The notes under the pieces were generated by a model. The model saw only the letters and a program-made list of their open reading frames with translations. It ran no database searches and was not told the origin of the DNA. Shown one piece after another: positions 9,551 through 19,099 of a DNA stretch of 64,000 nucleotides. This DNA is from Microbacterium oleivorans (GTDB lineage: Bacteria; Actinomycetota; Actinomycetes; Actinomycetales; Microbacteriaceae). Each line of letters starts with the position of its first letter. Position 1 is the stretch's first letter. The DNA lies in NCBI RefSeq assembly GCF_023715745.1, contig NZ_JAMBOV010000001.1:956633-1020632 (forward strand), given 5' to 3'. A program made the translations under genes and the position numbers.

Positions 9551-10909
9551 ATGAGCACCTCGACCGCAGCCGTCACCACGCCCCTGGGCGGACCGTCCCT
9601 TCCCCAGGAGCGCCGCCTCGAGACCGCGATCCCGGGACCCCGCTCGCAGGAGCTGCTCTCGCGCAAGGCCGACGCCGTCGCTGCGGGTGTCGGGCACACC
9701 GTCCCGATCGCTGCCGTCGCCGCCGGCGGCGGCGTGGTCGTCGACGCCGACGGCAACTCGCTGATCGACCTCGGCTCGGGCATCGCCGTCACCACCGTGG
9801 GCGTCGCGCATCCGAAGGTCGTCGAGGCGATCGCCGCGCAGGCGGCGCAGCTGACGCACACGTGCTTCATGATCTCGCCGTACGAGTCGTACGTCGAGGT
9901 CGCCGAGAACCTCAACCGGCTCACCCCCGGCGACCACGCCAAGAAAAGCGCCCTGTTCAACTCCGGCGCCGAGGCCGTCGAGAACGCCGTCAAGATCGCC
10001 CGCAAGTTCACCGGCAAGCAGGCCGTCGTCGCCTTCGACCACGCCTACCACGGCCGCACCAACCTCACGATGGCGCTCACCGCCAAGTCCATGCCCTACA
10101 AGAGCGGCTTCGGTCCCTTCGCCTCCGAGATCTACCGCGTGCCCGGTTCGTACCCGCTGCGTGACGGACTGTCCGGCGCGGATGCCGCGGCCCGCGCGAT
10201 CTCGATGATCGAGAAGCAGGTCGGTGCCGACAACCTGGCCGCCGTCATCATCGAGCCCATCCAGGGTGAGGGCGGCTTCGTCGTCCCCGCCGACGGGTTC
10301 CTGTCCGCGGTCGTCGACTGGTGCCGCGAGAACGGCGTCGTCTTCATCGCCGATGAGGTGCAGTCGGGCTTCGCCCGCACCGGCGCGATGTTCGCGAGCG
10401 AGCACTTCGGCATCGTTCCGGACCTGATCACCACGGCCAAGGGCATCGCTGGGGGAATGCCCTTGGCCGCGGTCACGGGACGCGCCGACATCATGGACGC
10501 GACGCACACCGGCGGCCTCGGCGGCACGTACGGCGGCAACCCCGTCGCGTGCGCGGCCGCGCTCGCCGCGATGGACGCGTTCGAGAACGACGGTCTCATC
10601 GAGCGCGCGCAGCGGATCGAGGCGCTGCTGACGGCTCGGCTCGGCGCGATGGCGGCATCCGACCCCCGCATCGCCGAGGTGCGTGGACTCGGCGCCATGA
10701 TCGCGATCGAGTTCGTCGACCCGACGACCGGGGCGCCGGACGGTGCGCTCACGTCCGCGGTCGCGAAGGCCTGTATCGCCGAAGGGGTCATCGTGCTCAC
10801 GTGCGGCACCTACGGCAACGTGATCCGCTTCCTGCCTCCGCTGTCGATCAGCGACGACCTGCTGACCGAGGGCCTCGACGTCCTCGCGCAGGCGCTGAAG
10901 ACGGTCTGA
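9551..10909 (+). CDS. gabT: 4-aminobutyrate aminotransferase (class III PLP enzyme)
   Basis: Transfers the amino group of GABA to 2-oxoglutarate, giving succinate semialdehyde and glutamate. The protein is 452 aa. Class III aminotransferase features are clear: FNSGAEAVENAVKIAR (about 136-151), HAYHGRTN (164-171), Asp268 in FIADEVQSGFARTG (pairs with the PLP ring) and Lys297 in TTAKGIAGG (Schiff base). The start at 9551 was preferred because a -10 element lies 6 nt upstream; an in-frame ATG at 9509 would add 14 residues (MANDRASGRPYARR) with no ribosome site. It opens a run of seven same-strand genes for polyamine/GABA use and is divergent from the PucR regulator. Confidence 0.93.
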   Translation: MSTSTAAVTTPLGGPSLPQERRLETAIPGPRSQELLSRKADAVAAGVGHTVPIAAVAAGGGVVVDADGNSLIDLGSGIAVTTVGVAHPKVVEAIAAQAAQLTHTCFMISPYESYVEVAENLNRLTPGDHAKKSALFNSGAEAVENAVKIARKFTGKQAVVAFDHAYHGRTNLTMALTAKSMPYKSGFGPFASEIYRVPGSYPLRDGLSGADAAARAISMIEKQVGADNLAAVIIEPIQGEGGFVVPADGFLSAVVDWCRENGVVFIADEVQSGFARTGAMFASEHFGIVPDLITTAKGIAGGMPLAAVTGRADIMDATHTGGLGGTYGGNPVACAAALAAMDAFENDGLIERAQRIEALLTARLGAMAASDPRIAEVRGLGAMIAIEFVDPTTGAPDGALTSAVAKACIAEGVIVLTCGTYGNVIRFLPPLSISDDLLTEGLDVLAQALKTV

Positions 10910-10911
10910 GT

Positions 10912-12381
10912 ATGGCGGGGTCCGACAACTGGTCGCAGCCGGTCTCTCCCGAGACGTCGGCGGGGCTCGGCGCGGTGACGCAGGCCCGCTCCAACAAGCT
11001 GCGCTCGCGTCACGTGACGATGATCACCCTCGGCGGGATCATCGGGGCGAGCCTGTTCGTCGGGTCCGGAAATGTGATCCGCGAGGTCGGACCGGCCGCG
11101 ATCGTGTCGTACCTCATCGGCGGCCTGCTCGTCTTCTTCGCGATGCGGATGCTCGGCGAGATGGCGGCGTCGCGCCCCGCCATCGGATCTTTCATGGAGT
11201 ACGCGCGCGTCGGACTCGGTGACTGGGCCGCCTATCTCGTCGGCTGGCTGTACTGGTACTTCTGGGTCGGCGTGCTCGCCTATGAGGCCGTGCTCGGCGG
11301 CGAGACCCTGCACACCTGGCTCCCCGCGCTGCCGTCGTGGGCGTGGTCGCTGATCCTCATCGCGATCTTCGTGGGCACGAATGTCATCTCGGTGCGGACC
11401 TTCGGCGAGGTGGAGTTCTGGCTCGCCAGCATCAAGGTGCTCGCGATCGTCGTCTTCCTGGGCGCCGGCATCCTCTTCGCCCTCGGGCTCTGGCCGGATG
11501 CGACGTTCGCGGTGCCGAACCTCTGGGAGCACGGCGGGTTCGCTCCCAACGGCATCGGCGTCGCCTTCACCGGCGTCGCGCTCGTGATCTTCTCGTACTT
11601 CGGCACCGAGATCGCCGTCATGGCCTCGGCCGAGTCCGTCGACCCGGCCAAGGGGATCCGGCAGGCCACGAGCACGATCATCTGGCGGATCCTCCTCTTC
11701 TTCGTGGGGTCCGTCCTGGTCATCGTCACCGTCGTCCCGTGGGACGAGCTGCCCGTGCCGACGGACGTCGCGAACGCGCCCTTCACGATCGCGCTGTCCC
11801 GCTTCGGCATCCCCTTCGCCGACGTGATCATGCAGCTGGTCATCTTCACCGCCGTGATCTCGGTGCTCAACTCCGGCCTGTACTCGGCCTCGCGCATGTT
11901 CGCCGCGCTCGCCGACAAGGGGTTCGCCCCGAAGGTGGTGGCCCGCCGCTCGCGGACAGGTGTGCCGGTGTTCGCCCTCTTCGCGTCGACGATCGGCGGG
12001 CTGATCGCGACGCTCGTGAACTTCGTCGCGCCGAGCTCGGGCATCTTCGACTTCATCATGAACTCGGCGGGTCTGGTCGCCCTGTTCGTCTACGTCTTCA
12101 TCGCTCTCACGCAGATGCGGCTGCGGCAGAAGATGACGCCCGACGAGGTCGCCGCGTTGAAGCTCAAGGTGTGGCTGCACCCGTGGCTGAACATCCTGCT
12201 CATCGCCGCGATCGTGGCCGTGGTCGCCATCATGCTGACGACCGAGTCCGGCCGCGCCCAGGTGTGGACCAGCCTCATCGCGACCGCCGTCCTGCTCGTG
12301 TTCTGGCCGCTCGTGCGGCGCAACCTCCGTCGCCGGCCCGACCACGCGCCGACGACCACCTCGCTGACGAAGGAGCCGTGA
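10912..12381 (+). CDS. APC superfamily amino acid permease, probable GABA transporter
   Basis: Predicted 489-aa membrane transporter with about 12 hydrophobic spans. The consensus amino-acid transporter motif GGIIGASLFVGSG is at about 40-53, inside TM1, after a cytoplasmic tail ending in RSNKLRSRHVTMITL. The layout matches the AAT/GabP branch of the APC superfamily (proton symporters). It begins 2 nt after gabT and ends 0 nt before the oxidase gene, so it is co-translated with catabolic genes; GABA or a related compound is the likely substrate (inference from context). Confidence 0.85.
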   Translation: MAGSDNWSQPVSPETSAGLGAVTQARSNKLRSRHVTMITLGGIIGASLFVGSGNVIREVGPAAIVSYLIGGLLVFFAMRMLGEMAASRPAIGSFMEYARVGLGDWAAYLVGWLYWYFWVGVLAYEAVLGGETLHTWLPALPSWAWSLILIAIFVGTNVISVRTFGEVEFWLASIKVLAIVVFLGAGILFALGLWPDATFAVPNLWEHGGFAPNGIGVAFTGVALVIFSYFGTEIAVMASAESVDPAKGIRQATSTIIWRILLFFVGSVLVIVTVVPWDELPVPTDVANAPFTIALSRFGIPFADVIMQLVIFTAVISVLNSGLYSASRMFAALADKGFAPKVVARRSRTGVPVFALFASTIGGLIATLVNFVAPSSGIFDFIMNSAGLVALFVYVFIALTQMRLRQKMTPDEVAALKLKVWLHPWLNILLIAAIVAVVAIMLTTESGRAQVWTSLIATAVLLVFWPLVRRNLRRRPDHAPTTTSLTKEP

Positions 12382-13740
12382 ATGACTGAGATCACCCGTG
12401 ACGTCGTGATCGTGGGAGCGGGCGCCGCCGGGCTCACCGCCGCGAACGAACTGCGCAAGGCCGGCCTGTCCGTCGCCGTGCTCGAGGCGCGCGAACGCGT
12501 CGGCGGGCGCCTGTGGACCGACGTCATCGATGGCGCGATGCTCGAGCTCGGCGGCCAGTGGGTCTCGCCCGACCAGGACGCGCTCATCGACACCGTCGCC
12601 GAACTCGGCCTCGAGACCTTCAGCCGCTACCGCGAGGGCGACAGCGTCTACGTCGGGCCCGACGGCACCGTCTCCCGCTTCAGGGGGGAGATGTTCCCCG
12701 TGAGCCCCGAGACCGAGCGGACGATCGACGAGATCACCCGCCGACTCGACGCGATGGTCGCCGAGATCGACCCCGACCGGCCGTACGCGCATCCGAAGGC
12801 CGCCGAGTGGGACACCATCACGTGGGATGCGTGGCTGCGCCAGCAGACCGACGACGACGAGGCGGTGCGGAACCTCGCCTTCGCGACCGGGTCGGCGATG
12901 CTCACCAAGCCGACGCACGCGTTCTCGCTTCTGCAGTCCCTCCTCATGGCCGCCAGTGCGGGCAGCTACTCGCACCTCGTCGACGCGGACTTCATCCTCG
13001 ACAAGCGTGTCGTGGGGGGCCTCCAGCAGGTGCCGGTCCTCCTCGCCGAGCGCCTCGGCGACGACGTCCTCCTGAACCGTCCGGTGCGCACGCTCGAGTG
13101 GTCGGATGCCGGTGTCACGGTGCACGCCGAAGGACTCACCGTCCGCGCCCGCAGCGCGATCCTCGCGCTCGCGCCCGTGCTCTACGACCGGATCTCGTTC
13201 GTCCCCCCGATGCCGCGCCTGCAGCACCAGATGCACCAGCACATCTCGATGGGCTTCGTGATCAAGGTGCACGCGGTCTACGAGACGCCGTTCTGGCGTG
13301 AGAAGGGGCTCTCGGGCACGGCGTTCAGCCCGTACGAGATCTGCCACGAGGCGTACGACAACACGAACCACGAGGACCCCCGCGGCACCCTCGTCGGCTT
13401 CGTGTCGGACCGGAACGCGGACGACATGTTCCGGCTCAGCGCCGAGGAGCGCAAGGAGCGCATCCTCGAGTCCCTGTCGCACTACTACGGCCCCGAGGCG
13501 AAGGACCCGGTCGTCTACTACGAGAGCGACTGGGGCACCGAGGAGTGGACCCGCGGCGCGTACGCGGCGAGCTTCGACATGGGCGGACTCCACCGGTACG
13601 GCGCGGATGTGCGCACGCCCGTCGGTCCGATCCACTTCGCCTGCAGCGACATCGCCGGCGCCGGCTACCAGCACGTCGACGGGGCGATCCGCATGGGCCG
13701 CCTCGCCGCCCGGAACATCCTCGCGGACGGCCGGGTATGA
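12382..13740 (+). CDS. Flavin amine oxidase, probable putrescine oxidase
   Basis: FAD-dependent amine oxidase of 452 aa. The N-terminal dinucleotide-binding motif VVIVGAGAAGLTAANEL continues to EARERVGGRLWT at about 36-48. The C-terminal FAD contact region is FACSDIAGAGYQHVDGAI. The closest known actinobacterial relatives in style are putrescine oxidases, which convert putrescine to 4-aminobutanal, ammonia and hydrogen peroxide. With gabT and two aldehyde dehydrogenases in the same run, a putrescine to GABA to succinate route is coherent. The start codon abuts the permease stop, and the gene overlaps the stress-protein gene by 4 nt. Substrate is inferred from context; another monoamine or diamine is possible. 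Confidence 0.82.
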   Translation: MTEITRDVVIVGAGAAGLTAANELRKAGLSVAVLEARERVGGRLWTDVIDGAMLELGGQWVSPDQDALIDTVAELGLETFSRYREGDSVYVGPDGTVSRFRGEMFPVSPETERTIDEITRRLDAMVAEIDPDRPYAHPKAAEWDTITWDAWLRQQTDDDEAVRNLAFATGSAMLTKPTHAFSLLQSLLMAASAGSYSHLVDADFILDKRVVGGLQQVPVLLAERLGDDVLLNRPVRTLEWSDAGVTVHAEGLTVRARSAILALAPVLYDRISFVPPMPRLQHQMHQHISMGFVIKVHAVYETPFWREKGLSGTAFSPYEICHEAYDNTNHEDPRGTLVGFVSDRNADDMFRLSAEERKERILESLSHYYGPEAKDPVVYYESDWGTEEWTRGAYAASFDMGGLHRYGADVRTPVGPIHFACSDIAGAGYQHVDGAIRMGRLAARNILADGRV

Positions 13741-14621
13741 GCGGCCGCATCGTCGTCGGGTACACCGCGACGAAAGCCGGCCGCGACGCGGTCGCGGTCG
13801 CGGGTGGTCTGGCCGCGGCATCCGGCGCGGAACTCGACATCGTGCTCGTCCTGCCGGGCGAGGGACGCAGCGTCATCACCCCGCCCGACGCCTCCTACGA
13901 CCGGTACCTGCTCGGCCAGGCCGAGTCCTGGCTCGCCGAGGCCACCGCCGGCGTCCCGGCGGGCGTCGTGCACCGGGAGCACGCGCGGTACGCCGACTCG
14001 TTCGCGGAGGGCCTCGTCGAGGCCGCCGACGAGTTCGGCGCCTCGCACCTCGTGGTGGGCGCGGCCGACGGGGGAGCGCGCGGTCGTCACCGGCTCGGGT
14101 CGACCACCAGCCAGCTCCTGCACTCGTCCGACGTCCCGGTCGTCCTGGTGCCGCGCGGTGCCCGCAAGCGGGTGACGGATGCCGGTGTGCCGCGACTCAC
14201 CGTCGCGGTCGGCACGCGGGCCGGTGCCGACGTCCTCCTCGAGGAGGCGGTCGCGCTCGCGACGGCCACGGGGGCGTCGCTGCGGCTCGTCTCGCTCGTC
14301 ACAGTCGACCTGCCGCCGTCGGTCGACACCGGCGTCATCCGCCTCGCTGGAGCCGCCCACGCCGAGAAGGTCCTGGACGACGTGCTCGCCGCGATCCCCG
14401 AGGGCGTCCGGGCCGACATCGTGACGGCGAAGGGCGACAGCATCGAGGACGCCGTCGCGCACCTCGACTGGCTGCCGGGCGAGCTGATCCTCGTCGGTTC
14501 GAGCCGCCTGGCCCAGCCGCGTCGCCTCTTCCTGGGTTCCGTCGCGGCGAAGCTGCTGAGCGAGATCCCGGTCCCGATGGTCGTCGTGCCCCGCACCCGC
14601 ACCCCCGAACAGTCCCGCTGA
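13737..14621 (+). CDS. Tandem-domain universal stress protein
   Basis: A cytoplasmic protein of 294 aa made of two UspA folds. The first domain ends with the nucleotide-binding pattern VVGAADGG...GSTTSQLL...VPVVLVPRG (about 105-140); the second ends with LVGSSRLAQPRRLFLGSVAAKLL...VPMVVVPR (about 253-288). These G-x2-G-x9-GS/T-like loops suggest ATP binding in at least the first domain. It sits within the polyamine operon, overlapping the oxidase by 4 nt, with the second permease 17 nt downstream. A role in handling peroxide or aldehyde stress from the oxidase is plausible but not shown. Confidence 0.88.
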   Translation: MSGRIVVGYTATKAGRDAVAVAGGLAAASGAELDIVLVLPGEGRSVITPPDASYDRYLLGQAESWLAEATAGVPAGVVHREHARYADSFAEGLVEAADEFGASHLVVGAADGGARGRHRLGSTTSQLLHSSDVPVVLVPRGARKRVTDAGVPRLTVAVGTRAGADVLLEEAVALATATGASLRLVSLVTVDLPPSVDTGVIRLAGAAHAEKVLDDVLAAIPEGVRADIVTAKGDSIEDAVAHLDWLPGELILVGSSRLAQPRRLFLGSVAAKLLSEIPVPMVVVPRTRTPEQSR

Positions 14622-14638
14622 CCCGAAGGAGCTCGACG

Positions 14639-16204
14639 ATGAGCCAGCACGCCGCAGAGAAGATCCCCGGGGCCACAGACGCCGCGATCTCCGCCAAGGG
14701 CCTGAGCGCCGGAACGGTGGGCCTGGTCGGAGCCGTCGTGATCGGCGTCTCCACCATCGCCCCCGCCTACACGCTCACCGCCTCCCTGGGACCCACGGTC
14801 TCCGCTGTGGGTGTCCAGGTCCCCGCCGTGATCCTCGTCGGGTTCATCCCGATGCTGCTCGTCGCTCTGGGGTACCGCGAGCTGAATCGGGTGATGCCCG
14901 ACTCCGGCACGAGCTTCACGTGGGGTGTCCGCGCCTTCGGCCCGTGGATCGGCTGGATGACGGGATGGGGGCTGATCGCCGCCACCGTCATCGTGTTGTC
15001 GAACCTCGCCGGGATCGCGGTCGAGTTCCTCTTCCTGCTGATCGCACAGATCACCGGGAACGAGGCCATCGCCGACCTCGCCTTCAACCCGTTCATCAAC
15101 GTCGGAGTGTGTCTCCTGTTCCTTGTGGGCGCCACGCTCGTGTCCTACCGCGACATGCAGACCACGCAGAAGTTCCAGTACGTCCTCGTCGGATTCCAGG
15201 TCGTCGTGCTGGTCCTGTTCGCCGTCGCCGCTTTCGTGAAGAGCTTCAGCGGAGACGGCATCGACCACCTCGCCTTCGACTGGTCGTGGGTCAACCCGTT
15301 CGAGGTGTCGAGCTTCAGCGCCTTCGCCGCGGGGATCTCGCTGTCGATCTTCATCTTCTGGGGCTGGGACGTCGTCCTCACGATGAACGAGGAGACGAAG
15401 GACCCCGACCGCACGCCTGGCCGCGCCGCGATGGTGACGGTCGTCGTCGTGATGGCGCTGTACCTCGCGCTGTCGGTCAGTCTGATGATGTTCGCCGGCG
15501 TCGGCACCGGTGAGCTCGGGCTCGGCAACGAGGACATCTCGGCGAACGTCTTCTTCGCCCTGTCGGGCCCGGTGCTCGGGCCTCTGGCGTTCCTCGTCTC
15601 GCTGGCGGTGCTGTCGAGCTCAGCGGCATCCCTCCAGTCGACGGCGGTCGGACCGGCGCGCACGCTGCTCGCCATGGGGCATTACGGCGCCCTGCCGCGG
15701 CGGTTCGCCGCCGTCAGCCCGCGGTTCTTCACACCCGGGTTCGCGACGATCGTGTCCTCCGTCGTCGCCGCCGTGTTCTACGCGGTGATGAGGCTCCTCA
15801 GCGAGAACGTCCTCACCGACACGATCCTGTCCCTCGGGATGATGATCTGCTTCTACTACGGGCTGACCGCGTTCGCGTGCGTCTGGTACTTCCGCAGGCA
15901 GTGGTTCGATTCGGTCCGGTCCTTCCTGTTCACGCTCGTGTCGCCGCTCGTGGGCGGGGTGATCCTCGCCGTCATCTTCGTCACGACGCTCATCGACTCG
16001 ATGGACCCGGCCTACGGATCCGGTTCCGAGGTGTTCGGGGTGGGACTGGTCTTCATCCTCGGCATGCTGATCATCGTCGTGGGCATCCTCACCATGATCT
16101 GGCAGTCCGTTCGCCGTCCGGCGTTCTTCCGCGGGCAGACGCTCACGATGGACGCACCCCCCAGCGCGCGGAAGCTGCGCGCAGAAAGCGAGAACATCCG
16201 ATGA
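14639..16204 (+). CDS. APC family amino acid/polyamine permease
   Basis: Second transporter of the island, 521 aa with about 12 membrane spans. TM1 contains VGAVVIGVSTIAPAYTLTASLG (about 27-48, segment quoted in part) and later spans include a conserved WGWDVVLTMNEETKDP loop, typical of the APC branch that carries polyamines and basic amino acids. The start at ATG 14639 has GAAGGAG 8 nt upstream. The stop overlaps the following dehydrogenase start as ATGA. Having two differently shaped APC carriers in one operon suggests uptake of two related substrates, for example putrescine and GABA (inference). Confidence 0.85.
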   Translation: MSQHAAEKIPGATDAAISAKGLSAGTVGLVGAVVIGVSTIAPAYTLTASLGPTVSAVGVQVPAVILVGFIPMLLVALGYRELNRVMPDSGTSFTWGVRAFGPWIGWMTGWGLIAATVIVLSNLAGIAVEFLFLLIAQITGNEAIADLAFNPFINVGVCLLFLVGATLVSYRDMQTTQKFQYVLVGFQVVVLVLFAVAAFVKSFSGDGIDHLAFDWSWVNPFEVSSFSAFAAGISLSIFIFWGWDVVLTMNEETKDPDRTPGRAAMVTVVVVMALYLALSVSLMMFAGVGTGELGLGNEDISANVFFALSGPVLGPLAFLVSLAVLSSSAASLQSTAVGPARTLLAMGHYGALPRRFAAVSPRFFTPGFATIVSSVVAAVFYAVMRLLSENVLTDTILSLGMMICFYYGLTAFACVWYFRRQWFDSVRSFLFTLVSPLVGGVILAVIFVTTLIDSMDPAYGSGSEVFGVGLVFILGMLIIVVGILTMIWQSVRRPAFFRGQTLTMDAPPSARKLRAESENIR

Positions 16205-17661
16205 CCTCCCGCGAGTCCGAGCTCCTCTCCGCCGTCCCGAACCAGCTCTTCATCGGGGGCCAGTGGGTGGATGCCGAGGAGGGTAAGACGCTCGACGTCT
16301 TCGACCCGTCGACGGGAGAGGTGATCCGCCGCATCGCGGACGCCTCGCCGTCCGACGGCATCCGGGCCCTCGACGCGGCTGTCGCCGCGCAGGAGGCGTG
16401 GGCGGCGACCGCCCCGCGGGAGCGCAGCGAGATCCTGCGTCGCGCCTTCGATCTCGTCCAGGCGCGGAAGGAGGATCTCGCGCTGCTCATGACGCTCGAG
16501 ATGGGCAAGCCCCTCGCGGAGTCGCGCGGCGAGGTCGCCTACGGCGGCGAGTTCCTCCGCTGGTTCAGCGAGGAGGCGGTGCGGATCACCGGGCGCTACG
16601 GGATGAATCCCGAGGGCACCGGGCGGATGGTCGTCTCGCAGCGGCCCGTCGGTCCCTCCTTCTTCATCACCCCGTGGAACTTCCCGCTCGCGATGGCGAC
16701 CCGCAAGATCGCCCCGGCGCTCGCCGCGGGCTGCACCGTCGTGATCAAGCCGGCGGAGCTCACGCCGCTCACCACTCTCTTCTTCGCGCAGCTGCTCGCG
16801 GAGGCGGGGGTGCCCGCCGGTGTCGTCAACGTCATCACGACGGCGTCGTCGAGTTCGGTCTCGGGGCCGATCATCGCCGACCCGCGGCTGCGGAAGCTCT
16901 CCTTCACGGGCTCGACCCCCGTGGGCCAGAAGCTCATCGCACAGGCGGCCGAAGGAGTCCTCCGCGTCTCGATGGAGCTCGGCGGCAACGCGCCGTTCGT
17001 CGTGTTCGAGGACGCCGACCTCGACAAGGCCGTCGACGGCGCGATGCTCGCGAAGTTCCGCAACATCGGTCAGGCGTGCACGGCGGCCAACCGCTTCATC
17101 GTGCACGAGGCGGTCGCTGCCGAGTTCTCCCGGCGCATCGCCGAGCGTGTGAGCGACATGACCATCGGCCGGGGCACCGAGGACGGCGTGCAGATCGGCC
17201 CGCTCATCGACGACCGTGCGGTCGCGAAGGCGACTGAGCTCGTGGGCGATGCCGTCGCGCGCGGCGCCCGCATCCTCGCCGGGGGCAACGCCCTCGAGGG
17301 GCCGGGCACGTTCTACGAGCCGACGGTCGTCGCAGGCGTCGTGCCCGGCAGCGCGATCCTGCGCGAGGAGATCTTCGGACCGGTCCTCGCCATCACCACC
17401 TTCGCCGATGAGGACGAGGCCGTACGCCTCGCCAACGACACCGAGTACGGCCTGGTCTCCTACGTCTTCACGCAGGACCTCGCCCGCGGCCACCGGATGA
17501 TCGACCGGCTCGAGACCGGCATGATGGGGCTGAACGTCGGGGTCGTCTCGAACGCCGCCGCGCCGTTCGGCGGTGTCAAGCAGTCCGGCATGGGTCGCGA
17601 AGGCGGCCTCGAAGGCATCCACGAATACCTGAACGTGAAGTACACCCTGATCCCCGCGTGA
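16201..17661 (+). CDS. gabD: Succinate-semialdehyde dehydrogenase family protein
   Basis: An aldehyde dehydrogenase of 486 aa. The oxyanion-hole Asn160 lies in TPWNFPLA, the cofactor site includes FTGSTPVG (235-242), the general base is Glu259 in MELGGNAPF, and the nucleophile is Cys293 in GQACTAANRF. The sequence around the active site is that of NAD(P)-dependent succinate-semialdehyde dehydrogenases, which finish GABA breakdown to succinate. It overlaps the permease stop by 4 nt and is followed 20 nt later by a second aldehyde dehydrogenase. One of the pair may oxidise 4-aminobutanal and the other succinate semialdehyde; which does which cannot be decided from sequence alone. Confidence 0.9.
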   Translation: MTSRESELLSAVPNQLFIGGQWVDAEEGKTLDVFDPSTGEVIRRIADASPSDGIRALDAAVAAQEAWAATAPRERSEILRRAFDLVQARKEDLALLMTLEMGKPLAESRGEVAYGGEFLRWFSEEAVRITGRYGMNPEGTGRMVVSQRPVGPSFFITPWNFPLAMATRKIAPALAAGCTVVIKPAELTPLTTLFFAQLLAEAGVPAGVVNVITTASSSSVSGPIIADPRLRKLSFTGSTPVGQKLIAQAAEGVLRVSMELGGNAPFVVFEDADLDKAVDGAMLAKFRNIGQACTAANRFIVHEAVAAEFSRRIAERVSDMTIGRGTEDGVQIGPLIDDRAVAKATELVGDAVARGARILAGGNALEGPGTFYEPTVVAGVVPGSAILREEIFGPVLAITTFADEDEAVRLANDTEYGLVSYVFTQDLARGHRMIDRLETGMMGLNVGVVSNAAAPFGGVKQSGMGREGGLEGIHEYLNVKYTLIPA

Positions 17662-17681
17662 GCGGGACGAAGAGGAGCATC

Positions 17682-19046
17682 ATGAGCGATTACGCCGTCA
17701 TCGACCCCGCCACGGGGCAGACCCACGCCACCTACCCGACCGCGACCGCCGACGAGGTGGAGAGCGCACTCGCGCGTGCGGACGAGACCGCCCGCGGGTG
17801 GGGGCGCACCTCCACCCCCGCCGAGCGCGCCGACCTGCTGCGCCGCGTCGCGCAGCTGCACCGCGAGCGTCGCGAGGAGCTCGCGAAGATCATCGTCCGC
17901 GAGATGGGCAAGCAGATCGACGGGGCGCTCGGCGAGGTCGACTTCGCCGCCGACATCACCGAGTACTACGCCGACCACATCGACGAGATCACCGCCGACA
18001 CCCCCGTCCCCATCGACGGCGACGGCACCGCCGTCATCCGCAAGACGCCCCTGGGCGTGCTCCTCGGTGTCATGCCGTGGAACTTCCCCTACTACCAGGT
18101 CGCCCGCTTCGCGGCGCCGAACCTGGCGCTCGGCAACACGATCCTCCTGAAGCACGCGCCGCAGTGCCCCGAGTCGGCAGCCGCCATCGAGGCGATGTAC
18201 CGTGACGCGGGCTTCCCCGAGGGGGCGTACACCAACGTCTACCTGACGAACGAGCAGGCCGCCGACGTCATCGCGGACCCGCGGCTGCAGGGGGCCTCGG
18301 TGACCGGCTCGGAGCGTGCCGGTGCCGCCGTCGCCGAGGTCGCCGGACGGAACCTCAAGAAGGTCGCGCTGGAGCTCGGCGGGTCGGACCCGTTCATCGT
18401 GCTCTCCACCGACGACATCGACGCCGTCGCACAGGCGGCGGTCGACGCGCGTCTGGACAACACCGGCCAGTCGTGCAACGCGGCCAAGCGCTTCATCGTC
18501 GTCGACGGCCTGTACGACGCGTTCGTCGAGGCGTTCACGGCCAAGATGTCGGCGGCGAGCGTCGGCGACCCGTGGAGCTCCGACACCGTCCTCGGGCCGC
18601 TGTCCTCGCTCGCCGCCGCCGAGCGTCTCGAGAAGCAGATCCAGGATGCCGCGGCCCAGGGCGCGACGATCGTCACCGGAGGCACCCGTGACGGCGCGTT
18701 CTTCGCGCCGACCGTGCTCACCGGCGTCACGCCCGAGATGGACGTCTACCGTGAGGAGCTGTTCGGTCCCGCAGGCGTCGTCTACCGGGTCGCCGACGAG
18801 GACGAGGCGGTCCGCCTCGCCAACGACACCCCCTTCGGGCTGGGGTCGTACGTCTACACGACCGACCCCGAGCAGGCGACGCGCGTCGCCGACAAGATCG
18901 ACGCAGGCATGGTCTACGTCAACCTGGTCCTCGCCGACGAGCCGGGGCTGCCCTTCGGCGGCATCAAGCGCAGCGGCACCGGCCGCGAGATGGGGCTGCT
19001 GGCGGCGGACGAGTTCGTCAACAAGAAGCTCATCCGCGTCGGCTGA
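17682..19046 (+). CDS. Second aldehyde dehydrogenase, succinate-semialdehyde type
   Basis: Predicted 454-aa dehydrogenase, about 30 residues shorter than its neighbour because the N-terminal arm is reduced. Catalytic features are intact: Asn134 in MPWNFPYY, VTGSERAG (207-214), Glu231 in LELGGSDPF and Cys265 in GQSCNAAKRF. The SDPFIVLSTDDID stretch is typical of the GabD1/GabD2 NADP-dependent group. The ATG at 17682 was chosen because AGAGGAG stands 4-5 nt before it; a GTG at 17658 overlapping the previous stop has no such site. This is the last gene of the polyamine/GABA run, closed by a strong hairpin. Confidence 0.9.
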   Translation: MSDYAVIDPATGQTHATYPTATADEVESALARADETARGWGRTSTPAERADLLRRVAQLHRERREELAKIIVREMGKQIDGALGEVDFAADITEYYADHIDEITADTPVPIDGDGTAVIRKTPLGVLLGVMPWNFPYYQVARFAAPNLALGNTILLKHAPQCPESAAAIEAMYRDAGFPEGAYTNVYLTNEQAADVIADPRLQGASVTGSERAGAAVAEVAGRNLKKVALELGGSDPFIVLSTDDIDAVAQAAVDARLDNTGQSCNAAKRFIVVDGLYDAFVEAFTAKMSAASVGDPWSSDTVLGPLSSLAAAERLEKQIQDAAAQGATIVTGGTRDGAFFAPTVLTGVTPEMDVYREELFGPAGVVYRVADEDEAVRLANDTPFGLGSYVYTTDPEQATRVADKIDAGMVYVNLVLADEPGLPFGGIKRSGTGREMGLLAADEFVNKKLIRVG

Positions 19047-19050
19047 CGGG

Positions 19051-19094
19051 ACGACGAGGGGGCGGCATCCGATCGGATGCCGCCCCCTCGTCGT
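19051..19094. terminator. Perfect 22-bp palindromic terminator
   Basis: Bases 19051-19072 are exactly complementary to 19073-19094. The stem begins ACGACGAGG and carries the octamer CGGCATCC/GGATGCCG at the tip. It lies between the convergent aldehyde dehydrogenase and TPR-protein genes and probably ends transcription from both directions. Confidence 0.75.
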
Positions 19095-19099
19095 GCGTC

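Noticed and set aside
10810..13821. A very long open frame on the minus strand opposite gabT, the permease and the amine oxidase
   Set aside because: It is antisense to well-conserved genes, has an Arg/Asp/Glu-rich translation with no family features, and arises from high third-position GC.
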